A stretch of 36,383 nucleotides of DNA from Lapidilactobacillus gannanensis (GTDB taxonomy: Bacteria > Bacillota > Bacilli > Lactobacillales > Lactobacillaceae): the NCBI RefSeq assembly GCF_003946675.1, contig NZ_RHOT01000025.1, forward strand, positions 1 to 36,383. Reading direction: 5' to 3'. Shown piece by piece: positions 1-8,361 of the stretch (its first letter is position 1; every line of letters begins with the position of its first letter). The position numbers and the translations under genes were made by a program. Below the pieces are notes generated by a model. It ran no database searches and was not told the DNA's origin. It saw only the letters and a program-made list of their open reading frames with translations.

Positions 1-217
1 GTGTGGTAACTATAAGAATAGGTCTTCATGGCCTTTTTGGTCTAGTCATTTAGGTGTTGCACTTCAATTTTAAATCCGGCGCCGATTATTTTATAAAAAA
101 ATAGTTAACTAACTTTAAACTGGTGAATAGTTTTTTTAGACTAACTAGCGTAAGATAGTAGGCAGTAAGCGGCCTGATACAGTTAGAGGTCAGGAAATTA
201 GTATGGGAGTAATTTTG

Positions 218-871
218 ATGAAAAACCGCGATTTTAAGCGACGTTTGGGTTATTTAATTTTTGCAATTGCTTTAGATGCTGCCGCCAATGCCCTGATGAT
301 CCAGAGTAATTTGGGGAGTGCTGTCTGGACAGCATCAGCAGTCAATTTAGCACAATTACTAAAAATTTCTAATGGGACGACTTTATTTGGTTATGCGATT
401 TTAGTGACGATTGCGAATCAATTGCTATTACGACATTTCGATGGTCATATTTTTATTTCTAATTTAATTTTCGCTTTACCGTTCAGTTATTTAGTGGATT
501 TTTTTGTTTATTTATTGCAACCGCTGCATATTTCGCAGTTGAATTTTCCGCTTCGTTTAATCTGTGATATTACTGGACTAATCGGGATTGCGATTGGTAT
601 TTCGATTTATCAACGCTGTAATTTGGTACAGCATCCTAATGATGAACTGGCTTACTTGTTAAGATTTAAGTATTTGCATAGTTCCGCAGGATGGGGTCAG
701 TTGATCAGTTATTTGCCACCATTTTTGGTGATGTTGATTTGTTATTTGACGACTGGTCATTTAGTTGCGGTCGGTATTGGGACGCTCTTGGCTATCTTTA
801 GTCAAGGCTGGATTATTGGTTGGGCGGACCAGCTAGTCGTCCCCTCACTGAAACATCATTTTCGCGAGTAG
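218..871 (+). CDS. YczE/YitT-like integral membrane protein
   Basis: Polytopic membrane protein of about 217 residues with five to six hydrophobic segments. A short basic N-terminus (MKNRDFKRR) precedes the first membrane span, and a GNLGSAVWT-like stretch (SNLGSAVWTAS) follows it, which resembles the YczE/YyaS/YitT group (DUF6198-like). No enzymatic motif is visible and the function of these proteins is poorly known. Two in-frame ATGs exist. I prefer 218 because GGGAG lies 8 nt upstream; an ATG at 203 with AGGA upstream would add five residues (MGVIL). The gene ends 102 bp before the DUF1146 gene and is probably transcribed separately from the murA group. The family call rests on general pattern, not on a catalytic signature. 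Confidence 0.6.
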   Translation: MKNRDFKRRLGYLIFAIALDAAANALMIQSNLGSAVWTASAVNLAQLLKISNGTTLFGYAILVTIANQLLLRHFDGHIFISNLIFALPFSYLVDFFVYLLQPLHISQLNFPLRLICDITGLIGIAIGISIYQRCNLVQHPNDELAYLLRFKYLHSSAGWGQLISYLPPFLVMLICYLTTGHLVAVGIGTLLAIFSQGWIIGWADQLVVPSLKHHFRE

Positions 872-973
872 TGGTGCCAATAACTGGAAATAACTGGCAA
901 AAGATAAATAAATACCCTAGTTTTCTAGGAAATATGATAGACTAAAGAGTAAATCTATTTGGGAGGATCAGTG

Positions 974-1204
974 ATGAATTCGGTTAATTTACAGGCATTA
1001 TTTTCAATCTTAAGCGCATTAGCTTTTATTTATTTAAGTTACCAAGTACTGTCCGTTATTCGCTTCGATGTTTTTTTGCATGATCATCAAGAAGCTAAAG
1101 CACGGATTCTCAAATTACTTTTGGCAATTTGCATTGGTTACACAGTCAGTTCTTTCTTAATTTCAATTATTATGAATTTACAAAACGTTATTTTTGGTTA
1201 TTAG
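974..1204 (+). CDS. DUF1146 (YwzB-like) small membrane protein
   Basis: A 76-residue protein with two membrane spans (about residues 7-26 and 46-68) separated by a charged loop (HDHQEAKAR). Size, topology and position directly upstream of murA match the DUF1146/YwzB family, which in Firmicutes lies between the atp operon and murA. The start is the ATG at 974 because GGGAGG (961-966) is 7 nt upstream. A longer reading from TTG at 959 would begin before this ribosome binding site and is unlikely. The stop is 12 bp before the murA start, so the two are probably co-transcribed. Function unknown. Confidence 0.8.
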   Translation: MNSVNLQALFSILSALAFIYLSYQVLSVIRFDVFLHDHQEAKARILKLLLAICIGYTVSSFLISIIMNLQNVIFGY

Positions 1205-1216
1205 TGAGGGATTAAT

Positions 1217-2518
1217 ATGGAAGAAATTATCATTCAAGGTGGTCAACAATTACACGGTACAGTCCAAATCGATGGCGCTAAGAATGCGATTTTGCCAATT
1301 ATGGCGGCGGCCTTACTTGCTGAAACTGGCACGACAGAAATTGATGCGGTACCAATTTTAGCTGATGTATTTACGATGAAGTCTGTCTTATCTGCACTAA
1401 ACGCTGAAGTAACTTTTGACCAGCAACGTCAGCAATTACAAATTGATGCGAGTCAACATTTAGCGGTGGAAGCACCATTCGAATTAGTATCAAAAATGCG
1501 TGCCTCGATCGTTGTCCTAGGTCCCTTACTAGCTCGCTTGGGGCATGCAAAAGTAGCCATGCCAGGTGGTTGTGCAATTGGTTCACGGCCAATTGATTTA
1601 CATTTAAAAGGTTTACGACAACTAGGCGCAAAAATCACTCAAAATAGTGGTTATATTGAAGCGGAAGCAACAAAATTGATTGGCGCCGATATTTATTTGG
1701 ATTTTCCAAGTGTCGGGGCAACTGAAAATATTATGTTAGCTGCAGTTTTGGCTGAGGGAACGACCTTTATCGAAAATGCAGCTCGAGAACCGGAAATTGT
1801 TGATTTGGCCATTATGTTGGATAAAATGGGTGCAAATGTTTCTGGCGCCGGGACTGAAACGATTAAAATTGTTGGGGTTCAACATTTACACGGTGTTAAT
1901 CATCAAGTGGTCCAGGATCGCATTGAGGCAGGCACCTTTATGATTGCTGCAGCGATTACTCATGGGGAAGTATTAATTAAGGACGCAATTGCAGCACATA
2001 ATCGGCCACTGATTTCTAAGCTAGTGGAAATGGGCGTGACCATTGTGGAAAATGATGCTGGTGTTTTGGTTAAAGGACCTGCTGAACTGCAGGCTGCTAA
2101 TATAAAAACCATGCCCCATCCAGGATTTCCAACAGATTTACAGCCACAAATGACAATTGCCCAATTATTAGCAACTGGTGTTAGCGTGATGAATGAGACC
2201 GTTTTTGAAAATCGGTTTATGCACATGAATGAGTTACGACGAATGAATGCTGATTTTGAAATTGAGGGTAATACTCTCTTCCTACATGGTCCTGCCCAAT
2301 TAAAAGGAGCCCAGGTAGATGCGACGGATTTACGGGCTGCAGCAGCTTTAGTGTTAGCCGGTTTAGTTGCCGATGGTGAAACTCGGGTGACTCATTTACA
2401 ATATTTGGATCGCGGCTATTATTTATTACATCAGAAATTAAGTCAATTAGGTGCTAATATTCGCCGTAGCGAGGTCTTCGAAGATGGGGCCGAGCGTCCA
2501 GTTTTGACTGCCTATTAA
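1217..2518 (+). CDS. murA: UDP-N-acetylglucosamine 1-carboxyvinyltransferase MurA
   Basis: MurA transfers enolpyruvate from PEP to UDP-GlcNAc, the first committed step of peptidoglycan synthesis in the cytoplasm. The 433-residue length is typical. Visible signatures are the substrate-binding GAKNAILP (K22, N23), the catalytic loop [15 protein letters not shown] with Cys119 (the residue attacked by fosfomycin in this family) and FPTDLQPQ near residue 305. GAGGG at 1206-1210 supports the ATG at 1217. With DUF1146 upstream and mbl downstream, this is the MurAA-type paralogue usually found beside mbl. Whether a second murA exists elsewhere cannot be seen. Confidence 0.97.
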   Translation: MEEIIIQGGQQLHGTVQIDGAKNAILPIMAAALLAETGTTEIDAVPILADVFTMKSVLSALNAEVTFDQQRQQLQIDASQHLAVEAPFELVSKMRASIVVLGPLLARLGHAKVAMPGGCAIGSRPIDLHLKGLRQLGAKITQNSGYIEAEATKLIGADIYLDFPSVGATENIMLAAVLAEGTTFIENAAREPEIVDLAIMLDKMGANVSGAGTETIKIVGVQHLHGVNHQVVQDRIEAGTFMIAAAITHGEVLIKDAIAAHNRPLISKLVEMGVTIVENDAGVLVKGPAELQAANIKTMPHPGFPTDLQPQMTIAQLLATGVSVMNETVFENRFMHMNELRRMNADFEIEGNTLFLHGPAQLKGAQVDATDLRAAAALVLAGLVADGETRVTHLQYLDRGYYLLHQKLSQLGANIRRSEVFEDGAERPVLTAY

Positions 2519-2524
2519 ATAATG

Positions 2525-2564
2525 ATGAGATGTGGTTACTGGTGTAGCAGCTGCATCTCATTTT
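2525..2564 (+). terminator. Possible terminator after murA
   Basis: An 8-bp perfect stem (ATGAGATG at 2525-2532, CATCTCAT at 2554-2561) with a 21-nt loop follows the murA stop and leads into TTTTA. The T-run is short and the loop long, so termination may be partial. Confidence 0.4.
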
Positions 2565-2569
2565 AGGGT

Positions 2570-2759
2570 GGTCCAGTGTGGCATTAAGTTAGTTCAATGA
2601 TAAAAAATGCAAATATGAGAATTCAAAGCACCAATAATTTTGGCTAGTTTAATTATTCCTTCAATCTGGGTTGCCGGTTTGAATAAATAATTGAGTTAGC
2701 CTACGTCAAAAAATATCGCTTTTCACGACTACTTATTATTAAGCTAATCTAAAGGCGCA
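2570..2759. other. Intergenic stretch, possible degenerate dispersed repeat
   Basis: No gene is seen between the murA terminator and the mbl promoter. The text CCAGTGTGGCATTAA near 2572 resembles CCAGTG-GCATTAA found at about 11479 and 35802. GGTTGCCGGTTTGAA near 2670 resembles GGTTGCCGTTTGAGAA at about 11551. This may be a decayed copy of the intergenic repeat described at 11460-11621; the match is weak. Confidence 0.3.
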
Positions 2760-2788
2760 TTGGCGGTTCTATTGAAGTGTGCTATAAT
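2760..2788 (+). promoter_or_regulatory. Promoter of mbl
   Basis: TTGGCG (2760-2765), a 17-bp spacer and a perfect TATAAT (2783-2788) lie 31 bp before the mbl start codon. This is a good sigma-A-type promoter and suggests that mbl to rodA can be transcribed separately from murA. Confidence 0.8.
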
Positions 2789-2819
2789 TTTTCAGTGAAT
2801 AGCGAGAGGAGTAACAGGC

Positions 2820-3809
2820 ATGGCAAAAGATATCGGGATCGATTTAGGAACTGCTAATGTGTTAATTAATGTACGAGGGAAAGGTATCGTTCTTAATGAA
2901 CCATCAGTGGTCGCAATCGATACGACTAACGGCAAAGTAGTGGCCGTTGGTGAAGACGCCTATCGAATGGTTGGTCGGACTCCCGGCAACATTCGGGCAA
3001 TTCGTCCTTTGAAGGACGGGGTAATCGCTGATTTTGATATTACTGAAGCGATGTTAACCCATTTCATTAATAAATTGAATGCAAAATCATTTATGTCAAA
3101 ATTAAACATTTTAATATGTTGCCCAACAAATATTACTTCAGTTGAACAAAAGGCAATTGTCCAAGCAGCTCAAGCAGCTGGTGGTCATAAGGTTTACCTT
3201 GAGTTAGAGCCTAAAGTAGCGGCTGTTGGTGCTGGCATGGATATTTTCAAACCTCAAGGTAATATGGTCATTGATATTGGTGGTGGTACTAGTGATATCG
3301 CTGTCTTATCAATGGGTGAGGTTGTTACTAGTCGGTCATTACGCTTGGCCGGCGACAAGATGGACGCTTCAATCGTCAATTATGTGAAGCAGAAGCATAA
3401 TCTTTTGATTGGTGAGCGAACGGCAGAAACAATTAAAAAGGAAATTGGGACGGCTTATGAGCCTGATCAAGATAAAGAAATCGAAGTTCGTGGTCGTGAT
3501 TTAGTTGATGGCTTACCAAAAGAAATCACGATTAATGCCAGTGAGGTTGAACAAGCCTTACATGAAAGTTTGATGAATATCGTGGCAGCAGCCAAGGAAG
3601 TCTTGGAACAGACCCCACCGGAACTATCAGCTGACATTATCGATCGTGGCATTATGCTTACAGGTGGTGGTGCTTTGTTACAAGGCATCGACCGCTTATT
3701 CTCTGACCAATTAAAAGTTCCCGTTGTCTTGGCTGAGAATCCTTTAGATTCTGTAGCCTTAGGAACTGGGATGTTGCTAGAAAATATTGCGCATCATCAA
3801 CAGTATTAA
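2820..3809 (+). CDS. mbl: MreB-family actin homologue Mbl
   Basis: Bacterial actin that polymerises at the membrane and guides the elongation machinery. The 329 residues begin with the actin phosphate-1 motif (GIDLGTANV) and contain CCPTNITSVEQKA, a second phosphate loop (DIGGGTSDIAV), GERTAE and TGGGALLQGI. ELSADIIDRG and IGERTAETIK are close to Bacillus subtilis Mbl, so Mbl is preferred over MreB or MreBH. The nucleotide-site glutamate context reads LELEPKVAA, where B. subtilis Mbl has LEEEPKVAA; the glutamate next to proline is kept. AGAGGAG 8 nt upstream fixes the start. The gene heads a run of envelope genes ending with rodA, its functional partner in the elongasome. Confidence 0.93.
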   Translation: MAKDIGIDLGTANVLINVRGKGIVLNEPSVVAIDTTNGKVVAVGEDAYRMVGRTPGNIRAIRPLKDGVIADFDITEAMLTHFINKLNAKSFMSKLNILICCPTNITSVEQKAIVQAAQAAGGHKVYLELEPKVAAVGAGMDIFKPQGNMVIDIGGGTSDIAVLSMGEVVTSRSLRLAGDKMDASIVNYVKQKHNLLIGERTAETIKKEIGTAYEPDQDKEIEVRGRDLVDGLPKEITINASEVEQALHESLMNIVAAAKEVLEQTPPELSADIIDRGIMLTGGGALLQGIDRLFSDQLKVPVVLAENPLDSVALGTGMLLENIAHHQQY

Positions 3810-3825
3810 AGCGGAGTGATGGTAT

Positions 3826-4011
3826 TTGAAATTTAAAGTTGATCAGGGTCATGTTTATTCAGTGTTAAAATTTCTAGCATGGGTCTTACTGGCAATCGTT
3901 GTTGCCTTTGTCATTGGGGCACTGATTGGTTATGGTATGTCAGGTAAAGGAAGTCCCTTTTCGGTATTTTCACCGCATACTTGGCAGCATATTCTTGATT
4001 TTTTGCGTTAG
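3826..4011 (+). CDS. EpuA-like small membrane protein
   Basis: A 61-residue protein with one strong membrane span (about residues 14-36, LKFLAWVLLAIVVAFVIGAL) and the motif GYGMSGKGSPFSVFSPHTW. It matches the EpuA family (PF11772), often labelled 'DNA-directed RNA polymerase subunit beta' in databases; nothing here resembles RNA polymerase. Translation starts at a TTG, with GGAG (3813-3816) 9 nt upstream. It begins 16 bp after mbl and ends 16 bp before yidD. A role in envelope biogenesis is inferred from position only. Confidence 0.8.
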   Translation: MKFKVDQGHVYSVLKFLAWVLLAIVVAFVIGALIGYGMSGKGSPFSVFSPHTWQHILDFLR

Positions 4012-4027
4012 TGACGAGGTGATTTAG

Positions 4028-4333
4028 ATGCGACGGATTTTAATTGGGTTGATTCATGGTTATCAGCGTTATATCTCGCCTTTGTCGCGTCCGCACTGTC
4101 GTTATTATCCGACTTGTTCCAGCTATATGTTAGGCGCCATTGAACAACATGGCGCTTTTTTGGGAATGATAATGGGAATTGCGCGGATTCTACGGTGTAA
4201 TCCCTTTGTCCGCGGAGGTTTTGATCCGGTCCCGGATTGGTTTACTTTGCGGCGTCATCCTCATCCAGAGTTGTTTGAAGATGAGATCATTGCAGCAAAG
4301 TTTCACCCTGATAGAATTAGTAAAAAGGAGTAG
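4028..4333 (+). CDS. yidD: Membrane protein insertion efficiency factor YidD
   Basis: YidD is a small membrane-associated protein that helps YidC insert inner-membrane proteins. The 101-residue protein has the family core: [11 protein letters not shown], the cysteine motif RYYPTCSSY (residues 25-33), a second cysteine in RILRCNPF and GGFDPVP. An amphipathic or hydrophobic N-terminus is present, and GAGGTG lies upstream. It overlaps the ribosome binding region of the following DUF2969 gene, so it is part of the mbl-rodA transcript. Here it is far from rnpA/yidC, the neighbours it has in proteobacteria. Confidence 0.93.
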   Translation: MRRILIGLIHGYQRYISPLSRPHCRYYPTCSSYMLGAIEQHGAFLGMIMGIARILRCNPFVRGGFDPVPDWFTLRRHPHPELFEDEIIAAKFHPDRISKKE

Positions 4334-4335
4334 TT

Positions 4336-4554
4336 ATGGCAAAACAAATACGACCAGTTGAAGTTAAACTTGTTGATCAAGACGAAACTCACTGGCAATT
4401 AGAAACTGATCAAGGACGCTTAATCGGCCGAATTGTTAAAGATGGTAAACGTTACTTAAGCTATTTTGGGCTTGATAATCAAGCTAGTCGGCATCGCGAT
4501 CTTGATGAAGCGACCCAAGATTTATTGTTGCAGTATAATCTTCATCAACATTAA
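4336..4554 (+). CDS. DUF2969 family protein
   Basis: A 72-residue soluble, charged protein with no membrane span or signal peptide. Size, sequence type (EVKLVDQ...LIGRIVKDGKRYLSYF...) and location between yidD and rodA match the DUF2969 family of Lactobacillales. It starts 2 bp after the yidD stop, and its ribosome binding site (AAAGGAG) is inside the end of yidD, so translation is likely coupled. Function unknown; context points to cell elongation. Confidence 0.75.
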   Translation: MAKQIRPVEVKLVDQDETHWQLETDQGRLIGRIVKDGKRYLSYFGLDNQASRHRDLDEATQDLLLQYNLHQH

Positions 4555-4585
4555 ATCAATTTTGAAACAATAAAGGTGGTTAGTT

Positions 4586-5809
4586 ATGCCAGTTGAGCAA
4601 CATTCAGAGGAAAAAGGGTCCAATCGGATTGATTATGGGATTTTATTTTCAGTCTTAATGCTGGCATTGTTCAGCATTGTGGCTGTCTATGTCGCTACTA
4701 GTCATGACAGTAGTGCCACCTCAAGTCCTATCCGGGCAGTCATTATGCAAGTTGTGTGGTACACGATTGGTGCAGTTGCGGTTGTGGTCATTATGCAATT
4801 TGATGTGGAACAATTATGGAAGATTGCGCCGTACGCCTATGGTGCAGGAATCTTTCTATTAATGGCAGTGCTAGTTCTATATGATAAGCAACAATTTATT
4901 AATACTGGGGCTAAAAGTTGGTTTAGTTTTCATTCATTTACGTTTCAGCCATCTGAGGTAATGAAGCCGGCGTTTATTATTATGTTGGGGCGCGTAGTTA
5001 CCCAGCATAATGTAAAATATCCGGTGCATAGTGTTAAAACTGATTTTGTTCTTTTAGGTCGGATGTTACTTTGGACAGTACCAGTGGCCGTCTTGTTAAA
5101 ATTACAAAATGACTTTGGGACCATGTTGGTTTTCTTGGCGATTTTTGCTGGGATGGTTCTGGTTTCCGGTGTTTCTTGGAAAATTATTGTTCCGGCTTTT
5201 CTGGCAGTTGTCTTAGTTGGTGGTGGCGCAATTTACATGGTCACCCAAGATTGGGGACAACAAATCCTCGGACATTTTGGGTTTAAGACTTATCAGTTCC
5301 AGCGTGTGTTGAACTGGCTGAATCCTTCTCAAGATACCAGTAACAGTGGGATGCAACTGTGGCAAAGTATGAAGGCAATTGGTTCCGGTCAAATGACAGG
5401 TCGTGGCTTCAATCAAATTAAAGTGTATGTGCCAGTGCGGGAGTCAGATATGATTTTCTCGGTTATTGGCGAGAACTTTGGTTTTTTAGGTAGTTGTGCC
5501 TTAGTGTTACTCTATTTCTTGCTAATTTATCAAATGATCAAAGTGACTTTTGATACAAAAAATGAGTTTTATGCTTATGTCTCGACTGGGGTTATCATGA
5601 TGATCTTATTCCATGTTTTTGAAAATATTGGGATGAGTATTGGTTTGTTACCATTGACTGGGATTCCGTTACCGTTTATTTCCCAAGGTGGTTCGGCTTT
5701 ACTTGGAAATATGATTGGAATCGGTCTGGTGATGTCGATGCGTTATCATTACAAGAGTTATATGTTTACCAATCGTGAGGATCAGGACTTTCAGAATTCA
5801 CAAATCTAA
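4586..5809 (+). CDS. rodA: SEDS peptidoglycan polymerase RodA
   Basis: RodA polymerises lipid II glycan strands during lateral wall growth, with a partner class B PBP. The 407-residue protein has about ten membrane spans. SEDS signatures are visible: QPSEVMKPAFI, LQNDFGTMLVF, ESDMIFSVIGENFGFLG and the C-terminal GIPLPFISQGGSALLGN. A 25-residue hydrophilic N-terminus precedes the first span. AAAGGTGG precedes the ATG. RodA is preferred over FtsW because the gene closes the mbl cluster and no division gene is nearby. A strong terminator follows. Confidence 0.93.
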   Translation: MPVEQHSEEKGSNRIDYGILFSVLMLALFSIVAVYVATSHDSSATSSPIRAVIMQVVWYTIGAVAVVVIMQFDVEQLWKIAPYAYGAGIFLLMAVLVLYDKQQFINTGAKSWFSFHSFTFQPSEVMKPAFIIMLGRVVTQHNVKYPVHSVKTDFVLLGRMLLWTVPVAVLLKLQNDFGTMLVFLAIFAGMVLVSGVSWKIIVPAFLAVVLVGGGAIYMVTQDWGQQILGHFGFKTYQFQRVLNWLNPSQDTSNSGMQLWQSMKAIGSGQMTGRGFNQIKVYVPVRESDMIFSVIGENFGFLGSCALVLLYFLLIYQMIKVTFDTKNEFYAYVSTGVIMMILFHVFENIGMSIGLLPLTGIPLPFISQGGSALLGNMIGIGLVMSMRYHYKSYMFTNREDQDFQNSQI

Positions 5810-5829
5810 ATCATGATTAACAATTAAGA

Positions 5830-5866
5830 AAACTGTGACGATTTTTTAAATCGTCCAGTTTTTTTT
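5830..5866 (+). terminator. Rho-independent terminator after rodA
   Basis: AAACTG and GACGATTT (5830-5844, one bulged T) pair with AAATCGTC and CAGTTT (5848-5861). The loop is 3 nt, followed by about eight T. This is strong and ends the mbl-rodA operon. Confidence 0.93.
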
Positions 5867-5887
5867 GTACTTTTAATAAGTAAAAAA

Positions 5888-5916
5888 TATAACACCACTA
5901 GTGAATGTGTTATAAT
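5888..5916 (+). promoter_or_regulatory. suf operon promoter inside a palindromic operator
   Basis: An extended -10 (TGTTATAAT, 5908-5916) has no good -35. It is embedded in a perfect inverted repeat, TATAACAC (5888-5895) and GTGTTATA (5907-5914), whose spacer starts with a second palindrome, CACTAGTG. The right arm covers the -10, so a bound regulator would block RNA polymerase. The regulator is not identified. Confidence 0.7.
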
Positions 5917-5972
5917 TCAACTAGAAAAACACGAAAATAATTGTTAAATGTCCAAAAAATGGAGGTATTCTT

Positions 5973-6272
5973 ATGGCAACAGAAAATTATTTCTGGCAAA
6001 GTGAGTTGGCTGACGGTTCAATCCAGTTAGGTTTAAATGAAGCTGGTCGCGAATTACTCGGTGAAATTCGTTATGTTGATTTACCGCAAGTTAATCAAAC
6101 AGTTAAAGCTGGTGAAATGTTGATTGAAGTTGAAGCAGAAAAAATGGTTCAAGATTTACCAACACCAATCACCGGTGAGGTTGTCACAGTACATCAAGCG
6201 TTAAAAGACCAACCTGAATTACTGAGCAGCCCTGATAGTCAAAAAAATTGGGTGGTAACCTTAAAGAAATAG
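5973..6272 (+). CDS. Short GcvH-like lipoyl carrier protein
   Basis: A 99-residue lipoyl-domain protein like glycine cleavage H protein. It starts at the conserved Phe-Trp region, continues through GEIRYVDLPQV and KAGEMLIEVEAEKMVQD, where Lys57 matches the lipoylated lysine of H proteins (ESVKAVSD), and ends soon after GEVVTVHQAL. It is about 25-30 residues shorter than standard GcvH and lacks the C-terminal helices. No gcvT or gcvP is nearby. Co-transcription with sufC (10 bp apart) suggests a lipoate relay or an Fe-S-linked role (LipA is an Fe-S enzyme), not glycine catabolism. GGAGG (5961-5965) supports the start. Confidence 0.85.
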   Translation: MATENYFWQSELADGSIQLGLNEAGRELLGEIRYVDLPQVNQTVKAGEMLIEVEAEKMVQDLPTPITGEVVTVHQALKDQPELLSSPDSQKNWVVTLKK

Positions 6273-6282
6273 GGAGACGACA

Positions 6283-7071
6283 ATGACAACTTTAGTAATT
6301 AACGATTTGCATGTCCGAATTGACGATGAAAGTGGTCATAAGGAAATTTTAAAGGGCGTTAATCTAACCATGAAAACTGGTGAGATTCATGCCATTATGG
6401 GTCCAAATGGTACTGGTAAGTCTACTCTTTCTGAAACCATTATGGGTAATCCAAGATATCAGGTGACTTCTGGCGATATTTTGCTTGATGGTCAAAGCCT
6501 ATTAGACCAACCAGTTGATGCACGGGCACGCGCAGGTTTGTTTCTGGCCATGCAATATCCAGCCGAAATTATGGGTGTGACGAATGCCGAGTTTATGCGC
6601 GCAGCTATTAACGCTCGCCGGCCAGATGATGATCCTATTTCTGTCCGAGACTTTATTAAAGAATTAGATCAGAATTTAGCGTTATTAGATATGAATGAAG
6701 CAATGGCAGAACGCTATCTTAATCAAGGATTTTCTGGTGGTGAGAAAAAGCGTAACGAAATTTTGCAATTATTGATGATCAAACCAGCTTTTGCAATTCT
6801 TGATGAAATTGATTCCGGGTTGGATATTGATGCGATGAAAGTTGTTGCCAAAGGTGTGAATTCCATGCGTGGTGATAATTTTGGCTCTTTGATCATTACC
6901 CATTACCAACGGTTGCTAGATTACATTGAACCTGACGTGGTTCATGTTATGATGGGCGGTCGGATTGTCAAATCAGGTGATGCTCAGTTAGCTAAGAAGC
7001 TAGAGGCTGAAGGTTATACGGGATTACGTGATGAGTTAGGCTTGGATATTAAATTAACTGACGAGAACTAG
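6283..7071 (+). CDS. sufC: Fe-S cluster assembly ATPase SufC
   Basis: Cytosolic ABC-type ATPase of the SufBCD scaffold, which powers Fe-S cluster assembly on SufB/SufD. The 262 residues contain Walker A GPNGTGKS (40-47), a Q-loop (AMQYPAEI), the SufC-type signature FSGGEKKRNEILQ, Walker B AILDEIDSGLD and the switch histidine in ITHYQR. There are no membrane segments, as expected for a non-transport ABC protein. It follows the lipoyl carrier by 10 bp and precedes sufD by 9 bp. Confidence 0.97.
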   Translation: MTTLVINDLHVRIDDESGHKEILKGVNLTMKTGEIHAIMGPNGTGKSTLSETIMGNPRYQVTSGDILLDGQSLLDQPVDARARAGLFLAMQYPAEIMGVTNAEFMRAAINARRPDDDPISVRDFIKELDQNLALLDMNEAMAERYLNQGFSGGEKKRNEILQLLMIKPAFAILDEIDSGLDIDAMKVVAKGVNSMRGDNFGSLIITHYQRLLDYIEPDVVHVMMGGRIVKSGDAQLAKKLEAEGYTGLRDELGLDIKLTDEN

Positions 7072-7080
7072 GAGGTCAAT

Positions 7081-8361
7081 ATGAGTAAAACAAAAACATT
7101 TTGCGAACTAAGTGACCTCCAGCATTATAGTCAACAATTGCAAGAGCCCGCTGTAGCTTGGCAAATGCGGCAGCAAGCTTGGCAAGCAACGATGACTGCA
7201 CCAAACCCCAGCTTTGCTAAAATTAATTATCGTCCTTGGGCAAACTTGCAAGGCCAATTAACGGTGGCTAGTCAAGCAGTCCCATTGCCAGCCAGCACGG
7301 CACAAATCGCACAAGTTGCTGGTCAGCCAGTACAAGTCCGGCTTTCAACTGAGGCCCAGACAGCTGGCGTTGAGGTCTTAGATCTTGTTGCGGCGTGGCA
7401 ACAATGGCCTGATTTGATGCAGCAATATTTTGGTCAGGTTATGCCCTGGACCAGCCAACAACTTGCGGCAACTCATTACGCAACGGTAAATAGTGGCGTT
7501 GTTATTCGTGTACCAGCAAATACCAAACTTCAAGCGCCACTAACTTGGGACTTTTATCAAAATGGTACTGGTCGCCAATTAAATAGTCAGCATGTTTTAT
7601 TAATTGCTGGCGCTGATAGTGAATTCTCAATTCTAGAAAATCGGCGAACTTTAGGCAGCGACCAACCAAGCGCCAGCATTGTAGAAGAATTAGTGTTATT
7701 AGCCGGCGCTAAAGTGCGCTTTGCTGCGATTGATCAGTTGTCCTTACCGACCTACTTGGCCCGTTATGCCCGGCTGGCAACGAATGCGAGGTTAGACTGG
7801 GCATTAGGGATTATGAACGATGGCGATGTGCTGGCTGATTTTAATACTGATTTAAATGGTCAGGGCAGTCAAAGTGAAGTCAAAGCTGTTGCAATTTCTA
7901 CTGGTCGCCAAAATCAAGGAATCACGACGCGAATTACTAATTACGGGCAGCACACTAAGGCTAATATTCTTCAACATGGGGTTATCTTAAGCGATGCAAC
8001 GCTGATTTTTAACGGGATTGGTCATATTGTTAAAGGTGCTCGTGGTAGTGATTCTCAGCAGGAAAATCGGGTTTTAATGTTATCCAGAACAGCTCGTGGT
8101 GATGCTAATCCGATTTTATTAATTGATGAAAATGATGTTCGTGCTGGCCATGCAGCGTCTGTTGGTCGCGTTAATCAAGAACAAATGTATTATTTAATGA
8201 GTCGGGGCTTGTCAAAAGATTTAGCAGAGCGTTTAGTTATTCGTGGTTTCTTAGGGTCAGTCCTGAGTGAGATTCCGGCAGCTGAAGCGCGGCAGATTTT
8301 GACAGACACGATTGAAAGGAAGCTTATCGATGGTCAAAGACATCGCGACCGCGCGCAATGA
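7081..8361 (+). CDS. sufD: Fe-S cluster assembly scaffold subunit SufD
   Basis: Beta-helix scaffold partner of SufB and SufC. The 426-residue protein has a helical, glutamine-rich N-terminus and a conserved C-terminal half (DGDVLADFNTDLNGQGS, GHIVKGARGSDSQQENRVLML, DVRAGHAASVGRVNQEQMYYLMSRG) typical of SufB/SufD. It is shorter than SufB and lacks the SufB-type N-terminus. GGAGG precedes the ATG. The 3' end overlaps sufS by 32 bp, implying coupled translation. Confidence 0.95.
   Translation: MSKTKTFCELSDLQHYSQQLQEPAVAWQMRQQAWQATMTAPNPSFAKINYRPWANLQGQLTVASQAVPLPASTAQIAQVAGQPVQVRLSTEAQTAGVEVLDLVAAWQQWPDLMQQYFGQVMPWTSQQLAATHYATVNSGVVIRVPANTKLQAPLTWDFYQNGTGRQLNSQHVLLIAGADSEFSILENRRTLGSDQPSASIVEELVLLAGAKVRFAAIDQLSLPTYLARYARLATNARLDWALGIMNDGDVLADFNTDLNGQGSQSEVKAVAISTGRQNQGITTRITNYGQHTKANILQHGVILSDATLIFNGIGHIVKGARGSDSQQENRVLMLSRTARGDANPILLIDENDVRAGHAASVGRVNQEQMYYLMSRGLSKDLAERLVIRGFLGSVLSEIPAAEARQILTDTIERKLIDGQRHRDRAQ

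Noticed and set aside
1..202. Promoter or gene fragment before the first gene
   Set aside because: No clear -35/-10 pair and no truncated reading frame could be supported.
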